Positions 23,027-34,285 of a stretch of DNA of 64,000 nucleotides are shown piece after piece. The notes below the pieces were generated by a model that saw only the letters and a program-made list of their open reading frames with translations, was not told where the DNA came from and made no database searches. Both the position numbers and the translations under genes were made by a program. The DNA lies in assembly GCF_035222375.1 (NCBI RefSeq), contig NC_085891.1, positions 3,782,001 to 3,846,000 on the forward strand, written 5' to 3'. The stretch's first letter is position 1. Each line of letters opens with the position of its first letter. Source of the DNA: Podospora pseudocomata (Eukaryota; Ascomycota; Sordariomycetes; Sordariales; Podosporaceae).

Positions 23027-24152
23027 ATCCTGACACAGGATTCCCGAGGGGTTTCCTTCGACTTCACGGTGACAAGCTGGCGCTGGGGGTGGTTCTTTGA
23101 TTATCAACAAACCGGACGAGTGGGTTTGACTGTGGACGACCACATGCATTTCATATGTGTATATAGAAGCCAGTAGATATCTAGGTAAATGGGCAAACAA
23201 GGTCTTCTTTTTGATTGCTTCAACGTGCGTCTCTTGATGACTCTACTCTCGCTATATAACTCTGCCTGTTGACCCTTCTGCCGTTCTTGGGGCGTTGCTT
23301 TCGTCCTTCTTACCACTGCTCGTAGGCCAAGTTGTCCCGGTGTTATTGTGGTGTCACTGACGAAGGGGTCTCCCTGTCGTTGCAGGGAGCACAGCGGCCC
23401 AGCCCGCACAGACCCACATTCACCCGTCGCGTCGTGAAAGGTGGGGGTTTTTGTGTTAGAGGACTTACAGCGTATCGACCTGCTGGGAGAGCAGTTGGAG
23501 CACTGTTGACGATTTCACCTTCTGGTGGTCTGTGCTCTCCCACTCAAGTATATATGCCTGCCCATTTTCCCAGCTTCATGCTGCACTGCTTCCTTTCCCT
23601 CTCCATCCACCGAGAAGATTCCTTTGCATACACATGCAAAGCACCACGACCATCTTCTCGAAGTAACACCGCTCGTTAGCTTCAGCTACACTCGACCTGT
23701 CACCTTTTTACAAGCAAAGAGTCGTACATTTAAAAGGTAAGTCGATTCCCTGCCGTCACCATTTCCCACCACAACGCGACCGATACTGCCTGCCCTTCTT
23801 CATCACCTCGGGCCCGACATGATCCCTCTCTCCATCATCCATCCTCCTCCTCTTCTCTTCTTCCTCACATCCTACACCTCTCCCCACCGACATCTCGAGA
23901 TCGCAAGGTTGAGGTTCAAAAGTCGCACCGGTGCCAAGGCGCGAGTCAACGTCTGGCGCAGCCCTGCCCCACCAACCCCGCCAACATCTTCACATGCGAA
24001 GTCGCGTCACCCTGGTTCATTGTTTTGGTGTTTGTCAAGCCAACTCTGAAACTTCTCACGATTTCTCGCGATCCCCACCATCATCATCAACACTATCATC
24101 ACAATATTCGATATCTTTCTACACAGATCTACTGAACAACAATCATGTACAG
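23027..24152. other. Intergenic region and leader of the PIP-box gene
   Basis: 1.1 kb with no supported coding exon. The frame upstream of 24153 stays open back to 23931, but it is Ser/Pro/His-rich leader sequence with CT-rich character and is unlikely to be translated. A possible leader intron starts at the GTAAGTCG at 23738, but I could not fix its acceptor. Confidence 0.4.
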
Positions 24153-25778
24153 ATGCCGCTACAACAAAACACGTTTGTTGTGGTGCCCAATCCTGTCACT
24201 TTCCAGCAAACGCTCGCTATGGACGGTCCGGAGTCCAAACCTCCAATGACCACCAAGCAAGCTCAGAAGGCCTATCGGGAAGCCAATAGGCTGCCCAAAA
24301 TGACGAAAGCCGAAAGGCTACGTCGGGAACAGGCCGAGCGAGAGCGCGAGCGGAAGGAGGAGGAGAAACTGAAGGCCTCGAAGAGAGCCAAAGTTCTCCG
24401 TGACAGGAAGAAGGAGAGGGAGTTGGAGCTGGTGGAAGAGAGGAAGCGGCAGGGTTTACCTCTCGTTCGCGTGAGGCCGAGCCAGGCCACCCTCTCGACC
24501 TTTTTCAAGGGCAACGGGGTTTCGCGAAAGCGAGACTCTGACGCCTACCAAGCTGATCGGCCGGCGATGATGGAGGTAGAAAACAAGGAAAATCTGACTC
24601 CTGTTGGAAGCCCTTCCGAGTCGGCCTCGATCAAGAGACAGCGTTTGGGGAAGACTCAAAGCCAGCAAGATTTCTTGCAGCGCGACGAGCCTGCAGCAGC
24701 TTTCCTGCACCCATCCAACTCTCCGGAGGAGCTTCTTGAGGCTCTTATCGATGACTTTCCGACTGCCTCCCAGGCGGCTCGGGAGTTGGAAGAGCCGCGG
24801 GTGGAGACCACGGAGCCGTCACCGGTTCGCAGAGGTCCACCAGCATTCATGAAGTCCTCTCCTTTGCACCGATCGGTGTTGAAGCAGGCCCTTGCGAGCA
24901 GCCAGAAAAATCTGGCACCGCCGCTAGACGCCCTGCCAGACCCGGCCGTCGATGACGACGCCGGGTATGTTCGTCCTATCACTTCCCAAGATTTGGTGTT
25001 CTCGAGTCAGGAGGTTTGGGATCCTGAATTCGAGGACGATGAGCCGATCTTGGTGCAAGATGGACAGAAACAACCAGACGTCGTCAGCGACCCTATCAAT
25101 GACAATTCCCAGCGTGTGCCCACGGGGAGGGTTTCATTGCCCAACCGGGCGATGGCTGATCAGATCAGTTCGGAACCGGTTGGGGAACCGTCCGCGCGAG
25201 TTGAAAGACAGACAGAAGATACGCTGGACGGTTTTACGTACAGTCAGTTCTTCACGTCGTCCTTCAACTCTGCGGACGAGGAGGTTGGGCAACCCCAGCC
25301 TCTCAACCCGCCACCTTGCGAGCCAGAATCTCCCAAGCGGTCTCGGTCACCCCAACGGCTCTTTGGATCCAGCGGGAACGGGATCGCTATCCTTACGGCT
25401 AGGGCTGCAGAGCTCCAAGCCGAGAAGGAAGCGGAGGAAGAACGGCGAAAGCAGGCGGCGCTGGAGCGCGAGCGGCAGCGGCATCTTCAGAACTTCATGG
25501 AGCGTTCGAGGGAGGAGGAGCGGCTGTTTGCTCAGCAGGCGGCTGCTACCACCGAACTCTTCACGTCACAGCACGGCGGGACGCGAAATGGGGATAGCAT
25601 GGCACCGCTGAGCCAAGAGTCGGACTACGGGCCTGACTGGACGCTCGATAACATCGAGCTGATGGACAGCTTGGTGGTTCCGGTGGAGGATGGGTCGCAA
25701 GACTCCGATGAATATGGACCGGCTTGGACGCTCGATAACGTCGAGTTGTTGGAGGCCCAGGTCCGCGGTAACGCTTAG
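24153..25778 (+). CDS. Uncharacterised basic/coiled-coil protein with a canonical PIP box (candidate PCNA partner)
   Basis: A single exon of 541 residues from the ATG at 24153 (an in-frame ATG 22 codons on is also possible). Residues about 45-100 are a highly charged Arg/Lys/Glu helix, followed by VRVRPS. At residues 111-118 is QATLSTFF, a perfect match to the PCNA-interacting peptide consensus QxxLxxFF, flanked by basic residues as in strong PIP boxes. The middle is acidic and disordered with many SQ and SP sites. A second charged coiled coil lies at about 460-510. The C-terminus has two copies of YGPxWTLDNxEL about 30 residues apart. Nuclear location and a role in replication or repair are inferred from the PIP box alone. 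I recognise no enzyme domain. Related fungal proteins exist but have no assigned function that I know. Confidence 0.85.
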   Translation: MPLQQNTFVVVPNPVTFQQTLAMDGPESKPPMTTKQAQKAYREANRLPKMTKAERLRREQAERERERKEEEKLKASKRAKVLRDRKKERELELVEERKRQGLPLVRVRPSQATLSTFFKGNGVSRKRDSDAYQADRPAMMEVENKENLTPVGSPSESASIKRQRLGKTQSQQDFLQRDEPAAAFLHPSNSPEELLEALIDDFPTASQAARELEEPRVETTEPSPVRRGPPAFMKSSPLHRSVLKQALASSQKNLAPPLDALPDPAVDDDAGYVRPITSQDLVFSSQEVWDPEFEDDEPILVQDGQKQPDVVSDPINDNSQRVPTGRVSLPNRAMADQISSEPVGEPSARVERQTEDTLDGFTYSQFFTSSFNSADEEVGQPQPLNPPPCEPESPKRSRSPQRLFGSSGNGIAILTARAAELQAEKEAEEERRKQAALERERQRHLQNFMERSREEERLFAQQAAATTELFTSQHGGTRNGDSMAPLSQESDYGPDWTLDNIELMDSLVVPVEDGSQDSDEYGPAWTLDNVELLEAQVRGNA

Positions 25779-26957
25779 GCGACGACTCTAGTGTTTTGTA
25801 CGAATTTCTTTTTTGGATATTTGGACGATTCATGATGATGGGCGTTGTCTACGGCGCAGCGTTATAGGTTCTTCATTGGATTGTCTTCGACTCTTGGGCT
25901 ATGTCATTCTTTTGGATGATATCCCGGACAACGGCATGCTTTTTTGGGGGTTGTTTTGTACGATATTAGGTGTTGTTTTGGGGTGCTTGTACGATATTAG
26001 GTGTTGTTTGGGGTGTGTAAGATAGGTGGGAGGGCGGCGAAGACGGACTCTGGACCTCCACGTGGTGCCGCCTGGGAACCTGGTCTTCGTTCGCGATTGG
26101 CCCGAGCCAGCACAGAGAAACGCAAAAACTCTAGATAGGTTGGAGGTGATATGGGACAGGGGAGGTGGAAGATGGAAGATGGAAGATGGGAGGAAGGAAA
26201 TGGGTGATGGTTCATCTGTCATGGTGAGGGTTAGGGTTCTACCCGGCCATATCAACACAAGACAGCGCAGTGGCAAGGCCTCTTGGGAACACGAGAATGG
26301 CGCCGTGAACAACACGTATGTACGTATGGATGGCAATAGGAATCTACTAAACTTGATATCTCTTAGGGATTGCCTCACACTCTGCCGCAATGTGTCACGA
26401 TGTCACTCGCTGTGGGGACTTCCGTGAAGGCCGGGTTTATGGTCGCCCTGTGTGCCCAAGAGCTTGTAACGATTGGGCAGGAATTTGAGATGCAGGCCGA
26501 CGCAGGTGCGGCAAAGCTTGCCCGCGTGCCCGTGTTCCCCCTGTCGCCATGTTGGAGTCCCTCCCTCCCGAGGTGAGGCCTGAGATTTCAGCACATCCAG
26601 GTTCCATGAGCCAGCGCCCAGAGGATAATGCAGTCATCAGCCCCGACGAGAGGAGGCCACCAAACGTGCAGTCTCCCACATGCATGATGTCGCCCTGGAT
26701 TTCTTCCCCAGCTTCTGCCGTTTGCTCCATCTGCCCTGCATCTCTCTCCAACCTGCGCCCCCGCCCTTCTTTTTGCTGATGCTCTTCTGCACTGACCTGA
26801 ACACACACCCCTGTCGCTTCCACCTACCTAGACTGTCCGGCTGAGTGGCCCGAGGCGGCACAGCTTTTGCTTGTGTCTCATCTCATCTTCAACGACACCT
26901 CGTCCCCTTCACCGTACGTCGCGTCGCCTCAACATCCAGCAAAAACAGCACAGTAAC
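25779..26957. other. Intergenic region, 1.2 kb
   Basis: Between the PIP-box gene and the caspase-like gene, same strand. It contains a threefold ggaagat-type repeat at about 26166-26189. Frames on the minus strand near 26437-26823 are chance frames without family similarity. The last 120 bases are C-rich leader sequence. Confidence 0.5.
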
Positions 26958-29273
26958 ATGACGAGGCACCACCGTCACTACCGTGAAGGCGGCCGAGATC
27001 AAGAGCCCTACGAATACGGCTGGGATCCCATCTCTATCCCTGGCGCCGCTCTCCCCCCAGTCCCAGTGGACATCCCCATCCCCGCCCCCGCCCCCTCACC
27101 ACCAGGTTCCCTCGTCTCATTCACCCCACCTCATCGTGACCACGCCGATCACTCCGACAGCAGGAGCAGGAGCAGGAGCAGGAGCAAGAGCAAGAGCAGC
27201 AGGAGGAGAGGATTCTCGCCAACACCTTCCACCACCCCTCCCAATCCGCGCCCAGTATCGCGCCGATCCGTGACTGGCAGGTCCATGATTGGAATGCCGA
27301 CTGCAGCTACCGTCATCGGCTCTGGATACCGGGAAAAGGGCTGGGATTATGATGAAGTAGACACCCCAAGGACACCCCGTCAGCGACACAGGGATTTTGA
27401 AAAAGGTGGTTATTTTGAAGACAGGGGCACGGCAAATCTGAAGTCGAGGTGGGACAGGACATCACAACTGCACTCTGCTGTCTTGATACCACCGCCGTCG
27501 TCGGGATATCGCCATGCCAGGTCCAGATCTCTTTCCATATCACGAACCTCACCATCAAGCAGCGTCAGTTCCTCCCCTGAGTTCTTTGGGATAGGGGGTT
27601 TTCCTCCCATCAGGACAAGTGAGCATCGCCATCGCAAGGACAACAAACACCACAACCACCATGCCCCGTCAAAAAAGCACCACCCTCGCTCGTCACAACC
27701 ACAACCTTGGTATCAGCATGATGTCGCCAGTCATTCCTCTCCCCGCGTTGCCCTTGCAGAAGCAGGTTGGCCTCTGACAACTTCGCGGCCTGTGTCACGG
27801 TCACCGCCGACTCACGAGCCGTACGTGCAAGAGTATTCTCGGTATGGACATCATGGCAGCGCTGGGCAGAACGGGAGTCGAGAGTATCGCCCCCAACATT
27901 TCGGCGGATACGTTGCCGTTGATAATCTCCATCATTTCCCTGAAAAAAACGACCTCCGGATGGGCCTTCAACGGATGGGTCTCGCGAGCACATCCGCCTT
28001 GACCGAACCCAACACAAACCGCACCAGACGTAAAGTGACGGGGACTGCAAGGAAAAGAAGCGAATCTTCCAGTCGCGTGGCGGAGACTGATGACGGTGTC
28101 CGTGAACGACTCCCACCAACCGGGTAAGTTATTCCCTGTTGGTTTTTGTTCATAAACCGGTCACTAACATTCATGCTCCAAGACAACAATACAAAGAGGT
28201 CCACTGCCTTATTCTCACCTGGTCCTTTCATGACCTCCGAGCAGAGGATTACATGGCCCCGCCAGCAGCTGATTACATCTCCCTCGAAGACGAGAGCGAG
28301 CGCTTGATCAAAACCCTCAAGAACTACGGCTGGCAAGTCTCTGAGCACCATATCGACATGAACCGGCCCGTCGAAAGCACCACCGCCAGACTCAACAAGT
28401 TCTGTCAGCTGGCCTCAGACGATGTCTTGTTGGTGGTGTACTACCACGGCCATGGTTCCCTTGACGAGGACAATGAACTTGTCTTTAGCAGCCACGACCA
28501 CCCGGAAAACTCCGAGTGGGCCAAGAAAGCAGCTGCTGACTTGTACTCTGAGCTGCTATCTCGCCAGAACGGAGGACACGGGCAGAACAAGGCGGCATTT
28601 GAAGCCTTGATGAAGAAGTAGTACGTTCCCTTGATTCACCTGCTGTTGCTTGTCAGTGTCGCTAACAATCACACCTTTTCACAGCGAGCGCTACCGCCCT
28701 ATATCGCACCTCCCCTGGTCCACCCTCCGCCAACCCCTCCTCACCTGCCCCTCGGACGTCCTCTTCATCCTAGACTGCTGCGCCGCCGGCGGAGCCAACC
28801 TCCCTTCCTCTTCCATCCCCCAGTCCAACACCTACACCAAACACCTCTTTGCCGCCTGCGGCTTCGAGTCCTCGACGTCCGACGACATGACCGCAACCTT
28901 GTGCAACATCCTAGATGACAACGCTGCGCAGGGCGCCAACAAGACTGTTCTGACGACAAAGAGACTGCATCAATTGATAGAGGAAAGCCTCCAAAAGAAG
29001 AACAACGGGGTGGGGACCAGCCAGCCGATTTTCAAACAGCTGCTGCCGTTGGATCCGGAAAGGAAGATACACTTGCCTAATCTGGGGAACCACCCGAAGG
29101 GGAGAGGGAGACGGAGCAGGAGGGGGAGTCAGAGCCATGCGAATATGAAGATGGTGGCGGTGAATAGGAGGGGGAGCGAGGAGAGTATGAATGGGATGAT
29201 GGTTCATGGGGTTCATCATGGGATGGGGATGGTGAGGAGGGAGGGGAGCGTGAGGGGTTATGTTCTTGCTTGA
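26958..29273 (+). CDS. Caspase-like (peptidase C14 fold) protein with long disordered N-terminus
   Basis: Three exons, 26958-28123, 28183-28620 and 28685-29273, giving 730 residues. The first 385 residues are disordered. They begin with a Pro-rich stretch, then an Arg/Ser run (SRSRSRSRSKSKSSRRR), then many Ser/His/Arg/Pro residues. The domain from about 390 follows the caspase/metacaspase plan. A strand (CLILTWSF) and a helix with DESERLIKTLKNYGW lead to LLVVYYHGHG with the candidate catalytic His at 479. VLFILDCCAAGG then carries the candidate catalytic Cys at 567. Intron 2 splits the Tyr codon before ERYRPISHLPW. The tail is basic, Gly/Met-rich. It differs from classic fungal metacaspases, which have DSCHSG at the cysteine. 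Function is unknown. A protease role needs the His/Cys pair, which is present. Confidence 0.87.
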
Positions 29274-30414
29274 AGAAACATGGGCTTCAAAGATTCAGCG
29301 TGGATGGAGTAAGGGCAAGATTGTGTTTGAATACTTTGTATTTGTGCGACCTTTGGGATTTTGGGTAGCAGGAAATCTTCCGGCGCGTTTATCAGCATTA
29401 TTCGGTTGCATGGGAAGGGAAGGGGCATGTTCAGCTTTTGGTCTTTGTCTTTTGCGGAAGTGCAATCCAGCGCCGGCGCCAGGCATCGCGCGGGAAAGGA
29501 CGGGTTCTGTATAGGTAGCTTTCCTTGTCTGTTAGTATAAGCCAATGTGATGGTAGCATAGCATATCTTTTTTTCTTTGCTTGAAGGCAACCAGACATGA
29601 TCGACTGGAAAGGTGCCCTCAGTTACTGTTCTGTCAGGGTTGAATGATGACAGTGAGCACAGGCAGTGCTCTTGTCCTGCTCTTCCTACAGCGAGTCAGC
29701 CCGGTTGGATCGTCTTATAGTGTTCCCCGGTCCCCTCGATCTCCGCGACCTCCGGGTCAGTCTACCCCCTTTTCTACCACAACAAGCTCGACGCTTACCA
29801 CCACCGCCTACATCATCACCACCCAATCCCCCCACCATGGTCCCGCCAAAACCATTGTCCTCCTTTTTAAAGCCCACCCTGGGCTTCCCCCCCCCACCCC
29901 TCCCCCTTTTCACCATCCCCGCCAGCCTCAACGGTTTATGATGATGACCCTTCCCCCATGAACCCCCTCAGTGTATGATCTGTTTCTTCGGTTTTGCTTC
30001 CCCGGATCAAACCACTCCTCTGGTTTGTTCTCATTGTCTTGTTCTCTCCTCATCTCAGTCTCTCGTTTGATCTGTTTCTCTCACCCCGCGTTCCCCATGC
30101 AGTCCCCTCGACAGAACCTCCATCGGGACATCTAGTTCCCTTCCTCTTTTTGGTCTCCTCGCTCTGTTCAAGAGCATTCTAACCGGTACTTGGCGCACTC
30201 CCATCCACGGCTCACCTTTACGCCTCCTCTCCAGCATTCGAAACTCTATCACCCATTTCCCCACCGAGTAGCACTCAACGTGCGTTAACAATGCAAGCTG
30301 TTCGTTCATCCCTTCCCAAAGTCCGCTTGTTTAGTGTTCTCTTTGTCCGGCGGTCGTCTGCATCTCTTTTCCCCCGGTCAACACCATACCCATCACCCCC
30401 TTGCGATCTCCGTG
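29274..30414. other. Intergenic region, 1.1 kb
   Basis: Between two genes on the + strand. The 700 bases before 30415 are C/T-rich and look like a long leader and promoter. Open frames here are Pro/Ser/Arg low complexity. No RNA gene or repeat element seen. Confidence 0.5.
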
Positions 30415-33400
30415 ATGCCCCTCAACAACACCACGAAGCAGGCCGCGGCCGCGGCAGCAGAGGTGGAAACACCAAAGGATTCTCCAACTAGTACTACGAA
30501 CGCCCAATCACCCTTGGCAGACACGAGCCCTGCTCCGACGACCACAGCCAGCAGAAGGTCTTCTTCGTCCGATGGATATATATACCCAGACTCACCAACA
30601 TTGGGCGCCACTCGGTCAAGTGGAACAGCAGGTTCAACAGGCACGAACGACGATACTGAGGAGGATAACGATAAGGGGCCCTGGGGCGTCCCGAAGGTTC
30701 ACGAATCAGTAGGAATGGCCACGCCAGTTGGGCAAGGTGAGTTCAACCATCCAACACTGAGGAAACCCGATCGCTGATTGTCGTACTCTCTCAGTTTACC
30801 CTTTACGGCGGAGCTCACGATTCGCCACGGCCCCTCGCACCCAGTTCAAAGCCAGCCGAACTCCGCACGACCTTCTTTTCAGCAGCAGCTGTCCCCCAGT
30901 CGAGAAAGACTTGGAAGAGCTCTATATCACTGATGAATGCATCATGAGCAGCCAAGAAGAAGAATATCATTCATCGCATCAGCCGCGCCTCGAGGCTGGG
31001 AACCTTCCCGAAACCCCCCCTGACACGTCGTTCATCAACGACTACCAAGATTATACCTTTATACGGAGAGCCCAGTCAAGAGGCCTGTTTGGCATGATGG
31101 AGACCATCACCGAGTACTCGGAGGAGTCCGAGTCGATCCACTGCGGTAAAGAAAAAGACGGCGAAGACGAGGTAGCTGTACACCCACCGCCCCTGGCCCA
31201 CAGCTATTCTTCCATCACGGCCACCACCAATGTCTCTCGGCCGTCTACCAGACGCGGACGTGAACAAGAACCCCGCGAACCTCTGGACAAAAGTGAGCCA
31301 GAGCCACTGGCACTCGAGGACCGGCTCAACATGCAGGCCTATGTTCGTGCCATGGTCATCTACGGAGGCGGCGCGCCAGAAAGAACGTCGTCCATTCCCC
31401 AACACATCCGCTCGGCGCCAGAAAGAACGTCCTCCATTCCCCAACACATCCGCTCGGCGCCAGATGATGGGTCTATTGGAAGCCTGGCCAGCATGCTCAC
31501 GGCATCAGATGCCAGTCTCAGCACTGGTATCAGCAGCAACCTCACAACCCAGGAGAGTGCCGTCAGTGGAAGGTTGCGTCAAGAACTCGACCTCATGTCT
31601 TCGGCAAGAGGAGCTCCGGCTGGCCCTGGGAGTCGACCAGCAACGGCCATTGGCAACACCGGACTCCCGGGTATCGACACCTCCAATCCTTTTGCGTTTC
31701 TTGCTCCTGGATCTAGTTCTCTTGTCAGCACCTCCACCATCACTGCCTTCAAGCCAGAACCCAAGCCAGAGGCTATTTCAGAACCTACCTCAGACACCGA
31801 GGGAGAGAAGAGGGTGCCAAAGGACTACCTCGAGGGGCAATGGAACGTCACTCCCGCGTTTCCCGACGAGAGCATCCTCCAGTTCCTCCGGGAGCCATCC
31901 AAAGCGAAAGAGGGTCGCTCAAGCAACACACCCTCACCGTCCTCCTCCAACGCTACCAAAAGAAGCACAAGCACGGTGAAGCTGTCCTCGCTCAAGGAAG
32001 ATGGCGGCCCTGAAGGGATCGAGACAAAGTGGGGCTCCAAAGAGACCCTGAAGCCAGAGCAGCCACCGGTACTCTCGTCAGCACTCCAAGATAATGTGCG
32101 TCGGTGGTACCTCGAAGAGGTCATGTTCACCCGCATCATCGCCAAGGCATCCGTCAGCATACGAGCCATGCCGGACATGTCGTACATGTTGGTCCCCGAG
32201 ACGGTTCGAGCACAGATCCGGCGGCTGGGAGAGCCGCTCATCCAGTTTGGGTATGAGATCCAGAGGTACTGTCTCGAGTACATCGAGGGATATGACTTGG
32301 CGTGGGTGATCCTTCAGTGGCAGCAGTGCCAGGAGGGGCGGGATGATACGCCCGAGGGGAACACGAAAAGGTGTCAGAGGGACAGCGCAATCGACATGTG
32401 TGACCCCCGAGGCTCGCCGGACTGGTCGCACGCGGGGAGTAGCCAGAGCAGAGCGCGGGTCTCGACGACACGGCTCCCCGCCCAGCTTCAGCTTCCGCCG
32501 GTTGAGGAAACGCCGAGGCCTGAGAAGCTGCCTAACGCCCTGGCCGTCCCGGGATGTGACGATGTGCCATCAAACGACACCCCCAGCCTCAAGGCCGATG
32601 CTCGGTCCAACACCCCATCCTCCACCGCAAGCAGCGAAGACACCCACGCCAGCACGACCCCATCATCCCCCGGCCCGCCTCTCAAGCCCCGCCCACGACC
32701 GCTGACCGACGAGGAAGAAGACCAGCTCGTCCGAGCCATCAACGCCGTGGTGACCGAGCTCACCCACCTGCGCGACGATCTGGACGAGATCCACGACCAT
32801 CTAGCCAAAATCAAAGTTTCCCGCCTTCCCACGGCCGAAAACACCGAGGAAACCAAACAGAGCTTCCACAAGCTCTACATCGAGCTCGTCCCCCGTATCC
32901 CCACCCAAATGGACAACCTTCTCGCCCTCATGGACGAGAAGACCAAGATCATAGCCACCATCCTCGACGGCGGACCAGAAGGCAACCCCACCATCCGCGA
33001 GATACATACCATCCCGGAAATGACCATGGCCGGCGGCCTCGGTCTAGCCTCCAATCCGTCCTCTCCCATTACCTCCCCCTTCGTGTCCTCCCCCCTCATG
33101 TCCCCCTCCCTTTCTCCCTGCCCCGTGGCCCTACACGAACGAGGTGAAAACTCCCCCCCCACAACCCGCCTCAAAACCCACCTCCACCACCTCCTCCACA
33201 CCTCCCAAAAAACCTACCCCTTCCGCCTCGCCTTCGCCCACGCCCATTTGTACACCCTCCGCAAACTCTACCACTGCCCCCGCCTCGACCCCTTCACCTA
33301 CCGCTCCCTCTCCTCCCTCGAGTCCCGCCTCGAGCGCCTCCGGAAGCAGGACCGCGTCAACGACGGGGCCGGCCACCTCTGCGCCATGTCGCACTCCGTA

Positions 33401-33580
33401 TTGCGCATGGCGCACGGGATCCAAAACCGTCATCGACCCCAACAACTCGACCCGGGAAAAGGGGGTCAGAGAGACAGTAATCGAAAAGACTCGCGACGAA
33501 GGGGGGGGGGATTGGCCAACATGAGTGGGAGGTTTCTCGATCGTATCGTCGGGAAGGGGAAGGGGTGGTCGTCTCCGTGA
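30415..33580 (+). CDS. Large, mostly disordered fungal protein of unknown function
   Basis: Two exons, 30415-30736 and 30795-33580 (58-base intron GTGAGT...CAG), 1035 residues. The N-terminal exon is Ala/Ser/Thr-rich. Just after the junction is VYPLRRSSRFATAPRTQFKA, then an acidic stretch. Apparently folded parts are at about 525-610 (LQDNVRRWYLEEVMFTRIIA...), about 760-840 (TDEEEDQLVRAINAVVTELT, a helical or coiled-coil region) and about 930-1000 (helical, YPFRLAFAHAHLYTLRKLYH). The rest is Ser/Pro/Thr-rich. A 14-residue unit is tandemly duplicated near codon 300 (see the repeat entry). No signal peptide, membrane segment or catalytic motif is visible, and I recognise no named family. The frame length and consistent codon use make it a real gene. 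Confidence 0.85.
31375..31458 (+). repeat. 42-base perfect-register tandem duplication inside a coding exon
   Basis: Two adjacent 42-base units (31375-31416 and 31417-31458) differ at one position and encode two identical copies of APERTSSIPQHIRS-type sequence. The length is a multiple of three, so the frame is kept. The near identity points to a young duplication. Confidence 0.95.
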
Positions 33581-34285
33581 CGGACCTGGACAAAGATGTA
33601 GAGAGAAAAAGATCTGTTAGAAAGTGAGGTGGGTCGTGATCACTGAACATTGTCTTGAAAAGGGAACGGATTGGGCGTATCCGCCTCCTTTTACCTTGGG
33701 CAGAAGAAGGCAGCAGAAGAGGGCCGAGTTAGGAGTCGGCTTTGTGCCCGTCTCTTTGCGCGTGGTGCTGTTCTTGTCAGGCTATCAGAAGCTGGGGGGA
33801 AGCTGAGCAAATAAAAGACCTATCAAGGTGGGTAGGGACAGTGATCTGTAATAGCAAACAGAAAGAGGAACTGACCTGGAATGTAGAGAATAATGTCAAT
33901 TCGGCACCGTACTGTATCCCTGACTTGATGTGAGATTGTTGAATACATCGCTGTGTGTATGATGTACAGAGACGGCTTTAAAACAACGCCGCGACAAAAC
34001 ACCAAGCCAGTACAACAAGGACACATACACACAGACAGATAGCCATATATACCCCATTCACAAAAACCCATGTCTTCTATCCGTGGCCGAGAAAAGCAGC
34101 GCTAAAAAGGCAACCAAACACCAGACCATGCAGTAAACACCGGACCAAGCCTTGGTCAGCCATGCCGAAGGAAAAAGAATAACTAGGTCACCTGTCCGTA
34201 AAGCCCCTCGCCAGAGAGCAAATGGTATAACCCAAACCCGATCCGTCCATGCACCCATAAAGAAATGTTTGTAAATGTCCCTGCC
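33581..34285. other. Convergent intergenic region, 705 bases
   Basis: The 3' regions of the large disordered-protein gene (+) and the SIM/RING gene (-). It is A-rich toward 33830-34060, as expected of 3' untranslated sequence. No gene seen. Confidence 0.55.
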
